A DNA stretch of 21,671 nucleotides from Burkholderiaceae bacterium (GTDB lineage: Bacteria > Pseudomonadota > Gammaproteobacteria > Burkholderiales > Burkholderiaceae). Shown here piece by piece: positions 1 to 6,596 of the stretch (positions within the stretch are counted from its first letter, which is position 1; each line of letters begins with the position of its first letter). Made by a program: the position numbers and the translations under genes. The notes under the pieces were generated by a model. It was given only the letters and a program-made list of their open reading frames with translations. It did no database searches and was not told where the DNA came from. Location: positions 1 through 21,671 of the forward strand of contig CANCQD010000030.1 in the NCBI GenBank assembly GCA_947380285.1. Reading direction: 5' to 3'.

Positions 1-1
1 T

Positions 2-289
2 GGACGCTGCATTGGTACGGGAAGGTTGGTGGATTTGGGTAACGGACAAGCTCAAATTGGACGTATGGCCGTCTTAGCCCAATATAGACATCAGGGGCTG
101 GGCAAGCAAATCCTAAAAAAGCTGATTGATCTCGCTCAATCACAAAAAACGGATTCCATCGTCCTGCACTCGCAGGTGACTGCCATCCCTTTCTATGAAA
201 AACACGGCTTTCAGGTACAGGGTTCTACCTACGATGAAGCTGGCATTCCTCATCGTAATATGATTCTTTTATTACCAAGTTCGACTTAA
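2..289 (+). CDS. GNAT-family N-acetyltransferase, 5' end cut by window
   Basis: The reading frame is open from base 2, so this is the C-terminal 95 residues of a protein that starts before the window; an internal TTG at 26 is not a credible start. The visible part holds the acetyl-CoA-binding core of a GNAT fold: an R-M-A-V strand followed by the Y-R-H-Q-G-L-G loop that binds the pyrophosphate of acetyl-CoA (motif A, Q/RxxGxG/A), then an amphipathic helix and the A-I-P-F-Y-E-K-H-G-F motif B typical of small ElaA/YjcF-like acetyltransferases. It transfers an acetyl group to an amine, but the substrate cannot be read from sequence. Its stop lies 6 bases before the start of the thioesterase gene, so the two are probably co-transcribed. 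Family assignment is solid; function is open. Confidence 0.88.
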   Translation, partial: GRCIGTGRLVDLGNGQAQIGRMAVLAQYRHQGLGKQILKKLIDLAQSQKTDSIVLHSQVTAIPFYEKHGFQVQGSTYDEAGIPHRNMILLLPSST

Positions 290-295
290 CCAGCA

Positions 296-730
296 ATGAC
301 TACTACCTCTACCCCAAACTCCCCTGTCTGTACTTACACCCATCGCGTTTGTTATTCCGACACGGATGCTGCTGGCTTTGTCTATCACGGACGCTATCTG
401 GAAATATTTGAACGCAGTCGTGCAGAGTGGCTTGCCCAACGTGGTCTTAGCCCCACCAAGCTCATCAACGAAATGAATATCGTCATGCCCGTGCGTGAAC
501 TCACGATGAACTTTTATAAGCCAGGACGCCTTGATGACATTCTCTATATTGACCAAGTCATTGAGCATCGTGGACGCACTCAAGTAACAGTGAAACAAAC
601 TGCACAGAGAAAGCTTCCCGATAGCGATGAATTACAAGTCATTGCTAGCGCTGTATTGCATATTGTCTGTGTAGATACCAATACACTCAAACCAAAGGCT
701 TGGCCTGATGGATTATTTCTTGCTGAGTGA
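296..730 (+). CDS. YbgC/4HBT-family acyl-CoA thioesterase
   Basis: A 144-residue single hot-dog-fold thioesterase of the 4-hydroxybenzoyl-CoA/YbgC family, about the usual family length. The N-terminal active-site signature is intact: Y20, D24 and H31 in the string YSDTDAAGFVYHGRYLE match the Tyr, catalytic Asp and His of E. coli YbgC with the same spacing, followed by the helix F-E-R-S-R-A-E-W-L. It should hydrolyse acyl-CoA (or acyl-ACP) thioesters in the cytoplasm. In many proteobacteria ybgC opens the tol-pal operon; here it instead follows a GNAT gene and precedes a thiol dioxygenase, so this copy may be a paralogue outside the envelope operon. No clear ribosome binding site precedes the ATG, in keeping with translation coupled to the upstream gene 6 bases away. 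Confidence 0.88.
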   Translation: MTTTSTPNSPVCTYTHRVCYSDTDAAGFVYHGRYLEIFERSRAEWLAQRGLSPTKLINEMNIVMPVRELTMNFYKPGRLDDILYIDQVIEHRGRTQVTVKQTAQRKLPDSDELQVIASAVLHIVCVDTNTLKPKAWPDGLFLAE

Positions 731-750
731 TACTCGCAATGGAGCCCAAT

Positions 751-1329
751 ATGTCTGATGGAAAATTACTAACGTTTGTAAAAGAACTGAGCGTTCTGCT
801 TGAGAAGCATCCTAGCGAAGAGATTATTTTTAATGATGGGAAAAAGATACTAGAGAAACTAATTGCACAAGATGATTGGTTGCCAGAAGAATTTACTAAA
901 CCGCACCCACAGTACTATCAGCAATACCTCCTCTACGCCGATCCATTGGATCGATTTTCTGTTGTGAGTTTTGTTTGGGGACCAGGTCAAAAAACACCCG
1001 TTCACAATCACACAGTTTGGGGAATGATTGGCCAATTGCGCGGCGAAGAAACAGGTACACCCTACTATCGCCAAGCAGATGGCAGCTTCAAGGCAGGAGA
1101 GGCCTGCATTAGTCCGCCAGGGCACGTTGATACCGTGTCACCAGCTACTCATGATATTCATGTAGTCGAAAACAGCCTGAGCGATAAGACTTCAATCAGC
1201 ATTCATGTGTATGGAGGCAATATCGGACGCATTCATCGTTCAGTGTTTGACCCTGCAACTGGCTCTGAGAAATCATTCATCTCTGGATATGCCAATACTG
1301 TCGTACCGAACCTGTGGAATCCTGCGTAA
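751..1329 (+). CDS. Cupin thiol dioxygenase, probably 3-mercaptopropionate type (CDO family)
   Basis: I chose the ATG at 751 (192 residues) because GGAG at 741-744 lies six bases upstream; in-frame GTG 727 and ATG 739 are alternatives. It is a cysteine-dioxygenase-family cupin that adds O2 to a thiol to give a sulfinate, using mononuclear Fe(II). The metal ligands are H85 and H87 (in TPVHNHTVWG) and H137 (in HDIHVVEN). The outer-sphere triad S150-H152-Y154 is intact at the same spacing as in mammalian CDO (S153, H155, Y157, with ligand H140). The Arg that binds the cysteine carboxylate in true CDO appears to be replaced by Gln (Q58), and the crosslinking Cys after the second His is absent. 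Both features mark the Gln-type 3-mercaptopropionate dioxygenases. The family is sure; the substrate is inferred from a hand alignment. Confidence 0.87.
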   Translation: MSDGKLLTFVKELSVLLEKHPSEEIIFNDGKKILEKLIAQDDWLPEEFTKPHPQYYQQYLLYADPLDRFSVVSFVWGPGQKTPVHNHTVWGMIGQLRGEETGTPYYRQADGSFKAGEACISPPGHVDTVSPATHDIHVVENSLSDKTSISIHVYGGNIGRIHRSVFDPATGSEKSFISGYANTVVPNLWNPA

Positions 1330-1464
1330 TTCAATAATTACCAAGTACCCAGGGGTGATGACTTAAAATAGAGCCTCTTACTGCAAACGCTCTAGCGTGG
1401 CAGCTCACCCCATTGGCCGGGATAGTCGTTTAATTGAATACGGGCCAATACTTCATTGGTTCCT

Positions 1465-2745
1465 ATGTTATTTACAGATCTTGGTTTATCAGAACCTATT
1501 CTTCGCGCTATTGCAGAAGAAGGCTATACCAGCCCTACCCCGATTCAAGCTAAATCCATTCCGGCAGTTCTCGAAGGCGGAGATCTTTTAGCGGCAGCAC
1601 AAACTGGCACAGGTAAAACTGCGGGCTTTACTCTACCGATTCTGCAGCGTTTAAGCTCAACCAAAGCAAGCTCAGGAAAACGTCTTTTACGTGTCCTAAT
1701 TCTGACGCCTACTCGTGAATTAGCTGCTCAAGTCCAAGAGTCTGTTGTGACCTATGGCAAATACACCGGTCTTAAGTCCACCGTCATCTTTGGTGGTGTT
1801 GGCGCCAATCCACAAATTAAAGCCATTGCTAGTGGTCTAGATATTTTGGTTGCTACACCTGGACGTTTGTTGGATTTGATGTCACAAAATTGTGTGTCAT
1901 TAAATGAGATTGAAATTTTAGTTCTCGATGAAGCGGATCGCATGCTCGATATGGGTTTTCTGCGCGATATTAAGAAAATCCTGGCCGCCCTTCCAAAGAA
2001 GCGTCAGAACCTTCTCTTCTCGGCAACCTTCTCTACTGAGATCAAGGCATTGGCTGATGGCTTATTAAATGCGCCTGAGCTAATTGAAGTGGCACGTAGC
2101 AATAGCGCTAACGAAGCGATTGCCCAATTGATTCATCCAGTAGATAGAACAAAGAAGCATCCACTCTTAGCTCATCTCATTCAGAGCAATAACTGGAAAC
2201 AAGTGTTGGTCTTTACTCGCACTAAGCATGGTGCAAATAAATTAGTAACTCAATTAGAAAAAGATGGCATTACTAGTATGGCCATCCATGGTAATAAAAG
2301 CCAAACTGCTCGCACCAAAGCCTTGGCTGACTTCAAGGCAGGTAAGTTAACCGCTTTAGTTGCAACGGATATTGCCGCGCGGGGTATTGATATTGATCAG
2401 CTACCTCATGTGGTGAACTATGACCTGCCTAATGTCTCCGAAGACTATGTCCATCGCATTGGACGAACAGGTCGCGCAGGCTCAAATGGTGTGGCGGTAT
2501 CTTTGGTCTGCGTTGACGAACATCAAATGCTCAGAGATATTGAGAAGCTCATCAAACAAAAACTGCCACAAGAAGTCATTGCTGGGTTTGAACCAGATCC
2601 TAATGCGGTAGCTCAACCGATTCAGTTGCGCAGTCAACAGCATCAGCAATCTAGAAAGCCAAGGCCTGCAGGATCAGGTGGAGCTCCAGCTAAAAAGACT
2701 CCTGCCAAGCGTAGTAGCCCACCCAAAAGAAGCTTTAATCGCTAA
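1465..2745 (+). CDS. rhlE: DEAD-box ATP-dependent RNA helicase RhlE
   Basis: A 426-residue DEAD-box RNA helicase that unwinds RNA duplexes with ATP, acting in ribosome assembly or RNA turnover. All motifs are present: Q-motif with Q28 (SPTPIQ), motif I AQTGTGKT (45-52), Ia [12 protein letters not shown] (131-134), DEAD (155-158), SAT (186-188), motif [25 protein letters not shown] (300-310) and HRIGRTGR (330-337). The C-terminal tail (about 385-426) is Gln/Lys/Arg/Pro-rich and disordered, as in RhlE-type helicases, and probably helps RNA binding. The start at ATG 1465 gives the usual RhlE N-terminus (M-L-F-T-D-L-G-L); the upstream in-frame TTG at 1456 is less likely. No good Shine-Dalgarno is visible. 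About 135 bases without a gene precede it and could hold its promoter. Confidence 0.95.
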   Translation: MLFTDLGLSEPILRAIAEEGYTSPTPIQAKSIPAVLEGGDLLAAAQTGTGKTAGFTLPILQRLSSTKASSGKRLLRVLILTPTRELAAQVQESVVTYGKYTGLKSTVIFGGVGANPQIKAIASGLDILVATPGRLLDLMSQNCVSLNEIEILVLDEADRMLDMGFLRDIKKILAALPKKRQNLLFSATFSTEIKALADGLLNAPELIEVARSNSANEAIAQLIHPVDRTKKHPLLAHLIQSNNWKQVLVFTRTKHGANKLVTQLEKDGITSMAIHGNKSQTARTKALADFKAGKLTALVATDIAARGIDIDQLPHVVNYDLPNVSEDYVHRIGRTGRAGSNGVAVSLVCVDEHQMLRDIEKLIKQKLPQEVIAGFEPDPNAVAQPIQLRSQQHQQSRKPRPAGSGGAPAKKTPAKRSSPPKRSFNR

Positions 2746-2771
2746 AACAGCTTCCGTTTAGAATATTTATC

Positions 2772-3839
2772 ATGATCCAGAATACAGATTTACTCACTAC
2801 AGAACCTCGCCTTACCTCCCTTTCTCATGGCGGTGGCTGTGGTTGCAAAATTGCTCCTGGCGTTCTTTCTGAAATCCTCAAGAACGTGCCGCAACTTCCC
2901 TTTCCAAAAGAGTTGCTTATTGGCATTGAGACCTCTGATGATGCGGCTGTTTATCAAATTAATGAATCTCAAGCCATCGTAGCAACAACTGATTTTTTCA
3001 TGCCGATCGTGGATGATCCATTTGACTTCGGAAAAATTGCTGCTACCAATGCTATTAGCGATATCTATGCGATGGGTGGCACCCCTTTGTTTGCTCTTGC
3101 TTTAGTCGGTATGCCAATTAAAGTGCTGTCTAATAAAACAATTGCCCGAATTCTAGAGGGTGGTGCCGAGGCTTGTCGTAGTGCTGGCATTCCAATTGCG
3201 GGTGGACATACGATTGACTCTGTTGAGCCTATTTATGGATTAGTGGCTATTGGCATTGTGGATCCTAAACGGGTGAAAAGTAATGCCAGCGCCAAACCAG
3301 GTGATGTACTCATCCTAGGAAAACCATTGGGTGTAGGTGTTTTATCTGCCGCACTGAAAAAAGATCTGTTGGGCCCAGATGGCTATCGAGAGATGATTTC
3401 AAATACTACCAAGCTCAATTCTGCTGGCCCTGATTTAGCCAAACTTTCTGGCGTTCATGCACTTACAGACGTTACTGGATTTGGATTAGCGGGCCACACT
3501 TTAGAATTGGCGCGAGGCTCCAACTGCACAGCGCATATTGATTGGAGTCAAGTACCCCTGCTCTCCAATGTACAAACTCTTGCCGATGATGGCGTCATTA
3601 CCGGTGCGTCCGATCGCAACTGGCTCAGCTATGGTGATGAAGTTGGCATCCCCTCAGACTTCACACCAGCTCAACTTGCTTTATTAACCGATCCACAAAC
3701 CAGCGGTGGCTTGCTAGTTTCATGCAGTCCCGATAGCGTCAAAGAAGTATTGGATATTTTTAATCAGCATCACTTCTTAGGTGCTCGAGTCATTGGTCAA
3801 ATGAGCAAGCGACAAGAAAAGCCTTTGGTTGTCTCCTAA
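2772..3839 (+). CDS. selD: Selenide, water dikinase (selenophosphate synthetase)
   Basis: A 355-residue SelD that makes selenophosphate from selenide and ATP, the selenium donor for selenocysteine and for 2-selenouridine in tRNA. The N-terminal glycine-rich catalytic loop SHGGGCGCKIAP carries C23, C25 and K26, matching C17, C19 and K20 of the E. coli enzyme, so this is the Cys rather than the Sec form. Further family signatures are TSDDAAV (metal/ATP-binding Asp residues), TTDFFMPIVDDP and AATNAISDIYAMGGTP. Length is normal (E. coli 347). It lies 26 bases after rhlE and may share its transcript. No selA, selB, selC or tRNA 2-selenouridine synthase gene is seen in this window, so the downstream use of the selenophosphate is not shown here. 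Confidence 0.95.
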   Translation: MIQNTDLLTTEPRLTSLSHGGGCGCKIAPGVLSEILKNVPQLPFPKELLIGIETSDDAAVYQINESQAIVATTDFFMPIVDDPFDFGKIAATNAISDIYAMGGTPLFALALVGMPIKVLSNKTIARILEGGAEACRSAGIPIAGGHTIDSVEPIYGLVAIGIVDPKRVKSNASAKPGDVLILGKPLGVGVLSAALKKDLLGPDGYREMISNTTKLNSAGPDLAKLSGVHALTDVTGFGLAGHTLELARGSNCTAHIDWSQVPLLSNVQTLADDGVITGASDRNWLSYGDEVGIPSDFTPAQLALLTDPQTSGGLLVSCSPDSVKEVLDIFNQHHFLGARVIGQMSKRQEKPLVVS

Positions 3840-3875
3840 GTATTTCTGAGTTTGTTTTCAGGCTTTTCTGAGTTC

Positions 3876-4754
3876 TTATTTCTTAAGATTAAATATGCTT
3901 GAGAAATCAAGCTGTCCATTGCCTGCCTTGCTGTGATTTTCATAAAGTTGTTGCGCTAGTTTTCCGAGAGGAACGCTTGCATCGAGATTTTCTGCGTTCT
4001 CCACTGCTAAACCCAAATCTTTCAGCATCAGATCCACACCAAAGCCACCAGCATAGCCTTTTGAGGATGGTACGTTTTCCATAACGCCCGGACACGGGTT
4101 ATACAACTCCAAAGCCCAATTGCGCCCTGAGCTTTTAGACATGATGTCAGAAAGCACTTTAGGATCCATGCCGTTAGCGATTCCTAAGCGTAGTGCCTCA
4201 CTGGTGCCAAGCATCTGAATACCTAACAGCATGTTGTTACAGACTTTGACGGTTTGTCCCGCTCCATTAGCGCCCGCATGAAAGATATTCTTACCCATTT
4301 TTTCCAACAGAGGACGCGCACACTCAACCGCACCGGTATCGCCGCCGACCATAAAGGTTAAGGTGCCTGCTTGTGCCCCAGCAGTCCCGCCTGAGACTGG
4401 CGCATCTATCATGACAAAACCTTTTGCCTTGGCAGCAGCAGCAACTGTTTGCGCTACGTTCGGTGAAATCGTTGAACAATCGATTAGGAGCGTCTTAGGA
4501 TTGGTATTTGCCAGCAAGCCGGCATCTCCAAGATACAAGCCTTCCACATGTCGGGACGCAGGTAACATGCTAATTAATACATCAGCATCCTTCGCTGTAG
4601 CGTTTGCGTCGACTGCAACAACACCCCCTGCAGCGGCAAATGCATCTAGCTGACTCTTTACCAAATCAAAGCCCGTAACTTGATGACCTGCTTTTAATAA
4701 GTTGAGGGCCATTGGCAGGCCCATATTACCAAGTCCAATAAATCCGATTTTCAT
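3876..4754 (-). CDS. mmsB: 3-hydroxyisobutyrate dehydrogenase
   Basis: A 292-residue NAD-dependent beta-hydroxyacid dehydrogenase that oxidises 3-hydroxyisobutyrate to methylmalonate semialdehyde in valine degradation. The start at 4754 is preferred over upstream in-frame codons because AAAAGGAG lies just before it and the protein then opens with the Rossmann strand M-K-I-G-F-I-G-L-G-N-M-G. The substrate-binding motif DAPVSGGTAGAQAGTLTFMVGG starts near residue 118, the catalytic Lys is K170 in GAGQTVKVCNN with N174, and the GGFGVDLMLKDLGLA segment and LDFSSIFNL end are typical of MmsB rather than GarR (tartronate semialdehyde reductase), the main alternative. No other valine-pathway genes adjoin it. 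It converges with selD and diverges from the DUF1330 gene. Confidence 0.9.
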   Translation of the reverse strand: MKIGFIGLGNMGLPMALNLLKAGHQVTGFDLVKSQLDAFAAAGGVVAVDANATAKDADVLISMLPASRHVEGLYLGDAGLLANTNPKTLLIDCSTISPNVAQTVAAAAKAKGFVMIDAPVSGGTAGAQAGTLTFMVGGDTGAVECARPLLEKMGKNIFHAGANGAGQTVKVCNNMLLGIQMLGTSEALRLGIANGMDPKVLSDIMSKSSGRNWALELYNPCPGVMENVPSSKGYAGGFGVDLMLKDLGLAVENAENLDASVPLGKLAQQLYENHSKAGNGQLDFSSIFNLKK

Positions 4755-4806
4755 AATGCTCCTTTTGATTGCTTTCTTGAGGCCCAACTGAAAAAATTGC
4801 CCTGTA

Positions 4807-4836
4807 TTCACACCTTCACTATAGCGTGGATATACT
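4807..4836 (+). promoter_or_regulatory. Candidate sigma-70 promoter of the DUF1330 gene
   Basis: TTCACA at 4807-4812 and TATACT at 4831-4836 are each one base from the consensus hexamers and are separated by 18 bases. Transcription would start near 4843, leaving a leader of roughly 23 bases that includes the G-rich ribosome binding site before ATG 4866. The region is the intergenic space between divergent mmsB and the DUF1330 gene. Position and match are seen; activity is inferred. Confidence 0.5.
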
Positions 4837-4865
4837 CTGTTGGTTTTCGGTAATTTATTGGGGGC

Positions 4866-5159
4866 ATGATGGTCAAAGTAATTGGGCTAATGGAATTGGG
4901 TGATCAGAGCGCCTTTGAGCAATACCGATCCCAAGTTGGTCAAACGGTTGAGCTTTATAAAGGCTTGATCAAAAATCGGGGTTCCGTTGCCGAGCTATTT
5001 TGGAATGAACTAGGTAGCGCACCTTTCAACACCTTTGTAGAGCTCGAATTTCCAAGTACACAGGATGCGCACACTTGGGCCAATAGCCCAGAGTACCAAG
5101 CGCTTGTTCCCATTCGAAGCAAGGCAATGAAGCTCACTTTATTTAGCGTTGCTATCTAG
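4866..5159 (+). CDS. DUF1330-type small dimeric alpha/beta-barrel protein
   Basis: A 97-residue cytoplasmic protein with the layout of the DUF1330 family of ferredoxin-like (dimeric alpha/beta-barrel) proteins: an N-terminal strand, the F-E-Q-Y-R helix, a central strand ending N-T-F-V-E-L-E-F-P-S, the D-A-H-T-W-A-N-S-P-E-Y-Q-A-L helix and a final strand. The closest hallmark is the late S-P-E-Y-Q-x-L-x-P-I-R-x-x-A segment, shared with DUF1330 and antibiotic-monooxygenase-like proteins. No catalytic role can be named. GGGGG just before the tandem ATGs (4866 and 4869) can serve as the ribosome binding site; either ATG may be used. It is divergent from mmsB and converges on the Hc1-like gene, whose terminator lies between them. 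Confidence 0.7.
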   Translation: MMVKVIGLMELGDQSAFEQYRSQVGQTVELYKGLIKNRGSVAELFWNELGSAPFNTFVELEFPSTQDAHTWANSPEYQALVPIRSKAMKLTLFSVAI

Positions 5160-5188
5160 CGCTACTTTTAATTTCGTTGCGCACAAGC

Positions 5189-5218
5189 AAAAAAGCCTAG
5201 CTCGTAAAAGCTAGGCTT
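5189..5218 (-). terminator. Rho-independent terminator of the Hc1-like gene
   Basis: A 10-base perfect stem, AAGCCTAGCT (5193-5202) with AGCTAGGCTT (5209-5218), closes a 6-base loop. Read on the minus strand the stem is followed by a run of six T. It lies 23 bases beyond the stop of the Hc1-like gene. On the plus strand no T-run follows, so it should serve the minus-strand gene chiefly. Confidence 0.88.
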
Positions 5219-5240
5219 AATAATCAGTTTGGAATGAGAA

Positions 5241-5429
5241 TTACTTCTTAGCTTCCATTGCCTCTTTAGTAGCGGTAATTTCTTTACGACGCTCTTTGCA
5301 GGCGCCAGCGATTTCTTGCAAGGCCTTACGTGCACGTGCAGCAGATGCCTTAATACCTTTTTCAATAAATTTTTCGTTTTCAGCTTTGTAAGTCTCAAAA
5401 GCAGCCAACAATGTATCGTGTTGTGACAT
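5241..5429 (-). CDS. Small histone-H1-like (Hc1-type) DNA-binding protein
   Basis: A 62-residue, Lys/Arg-rich, all-helical protein. The start at 5429 follows a strong AGGAG five bases upstream; the longer in-frame extension to 5549 is not supported. The segment E-K-F-I-E-K-G-I-K-A-S-A-A-R-A-R-K-A-L-Q-E-I followed by C-K-E-R-R-K-E-I closely resembles the helical core of the bacterial Hc1/histone-H1-like family (K-F-x-x-K-G-N-K-A-A-x-x-R-x-R-K-x-x-x-x-L), known from Chlamydia and as short free-standing proteins in other bacteria. Unlike chlamydial Hc1 it has no long Lys/Ala C-terminal tail. The inferred role is nucleoid binding or compaction. A good ribosome binding site and its own strong terminator suggest a single, well-expressed gene. 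Family identity comes from motif recall, not a search. Confidence 0.72.
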   Translation of the reverse strand: MSQHDTLLAAFETYKAENEKFIEKGIKASAARARKALQEIAGACKERRKEITATKEAMEAKK

Positions 5430-5590
5430 CTCGTCTCCTGTGAATAATTGAATATTTATACCGACAGCTAAATCAGTATATCCCCATAAAAACCATAGAA
5501 AATCACCCCCTAAATCAGGGATAACTCTTATATTGGCGGGTTCAGCCAAAATAGGGCCATTAATAAAAATATAATTCGGAGTCAGACATC

Positions 5591-6565
5591 ATGATTAAAA
5601 AAGTCGTTCTATTACTTATTGGCGCCCTAATCGGGCTCTCAGCCAATGCCCAAAACACATCCTGGCCAACGCCTAACAAGCCGATCACCTTTATCAACCC
5701 CTTCCCACCAGGCGGGGCTGTAGACGCTTTTGGACGCCCTCTTGCCAGACAGCTTTCAACCCAATTAAATGACTCCATCGTGGTTGATAACCGCGGTGGC
5801 GCAGGCGGAACTCTGGGTGCTGCAGTTGCAGCAAAAATGGCGCCAGATGGCTATACCTGGCTTCTTGGTGCGGTGCATCATTCCATTGCACCAAGCATGT
5901 ATGCCAACCTCTCCTATGACATCACCAAAGATTTTGAGCCTATCGCGATTATTGGTAGCGTTCCCCATGTCATCGTTGTGAATCCAACCAAATTCCCAAA
6001 GAATGATCTGAAATCGATCATGGAAGAGATTCGCAAACATCCGGGTAAATATAACTATGCATCTACGGGTAACGGTACCTCACAACATTTAACCGGTGAA
6101 CTCTTTAAGATGCAGAACAAACTATTCATTACGCACATTCCCTATCGCGGTACTGGGCCCGCTCTCCAAGACCTAGTTGCTGGTCAAGTCGACATGATGT
6201 TTGATACCCTCGCAGGTGCCGCACCATTCATTAAGAATGGTCAGCTCATTGCAGTAGCGGTAACAACCTCTAAACGAGTAGATGCATTTCCGAATGTTCC
6301 AACCGCCCAGGAATTAGGTATATCGAATTTCATCGTATCTAGCTGGTACGCCATGTGGGCAATCAAAGGAACACCGAAGGATATCGTCGATAAGATGAGC
6401 ACTGAAGTACAGATAGCACTAGCTTCACCTGAAATCAAAGAGCGCTGGGCGGCCATGGGTGCAAGCGTACCTAAAATGACACGTCCTGAACTAGCTACTT
6501 ATATCAATCAAGAAATTACACGCTGGGGTGAAGTAGTTAAAAAGTCCGGCGCCAAATTAGACTAA
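5591..6565 (+). CDS. Bug/TctC-family periplasmic solute-binding protein
   Basis: A 324-residue tripartite tricarboxylate transporter receptor of the Bug family. The signal peptide covers residues 1-20 (positive MIKK, hydrophobic core, A-N-A before Q21). Family hallmarks are P-P-G-G-A-V-D-A-F-G-R (39-49), which forms the ligand carboxylate loop, N-R-G-G-A-G-G-T-L-G-A (67-77), A-P-D-G-Y-T, and the H-I-P-Y-R-G-T-G-P-A-L-Q-D-L segment with A-G-Q-V-D. Bug proteins usually bind small carboxylates or amides in the periplasm; Bug specificity cannot be read from sequence. CGGAG nine bases before ATG 5591 is the ribosome binding site. No tctA/tctB permease genes are in this window, so it is an orphan receptor. 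It runs into the multi-rhodanese gene 31 bases on with no terminator between. Confidence 0.93.
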   Translation: MIKKVVLLLIGALIGLSANAQNTSWPTPNKPITFINPFPPGGAVDAFGRPLARQLSTQLNDSIVVDNRGGAGGTLGAAVAAKMAPDGYTWLLGAVHHSIAPSMYANLSYDITKDFEPIAIIGSVPHVIVVNPTKFPKNDLKSIMEEIRKHPGKYNYASTGNGTSQHLTGELFKMQNKLFITHIPYRGTGPALQDLVAGQVDMMFDTLAGAAPFIKNGQLIAVAVTTSKRVDAFPNVPTAQELGISNFIVSSWYAMWAIKGTPKDIVDKMSTEVQIALASPEIKERWAAMGASVPKMTRPELATYINQEITRWGEVVKKSGAKLD

Positions 6566-6596
6566 AAATCAATTATTCAAATTCATAAGAGACAGC

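Noticed and set aside
1397..1591. 64-residue plus-strand ORF overlapping the start of rhlE
   Set aside because: It runs out of frame through the rhlE N-terminus, has no recognisable domain and no ribosome binding site; it is a shadow.
5168..5398. 76-residue minus-strand Lys-rich ORF over the Hc1-like gene
   Set aside because: It is a frame-shifted shadow of the Hc1-like gene and includes the terminator stem as codons.
5570..5575. TATAAT just before the Bug gene as a -10 box
   Set aside because: A start six or seven bases later would exclude the CGGAG ribosome binding site, and no -35 element lies at the right distance.
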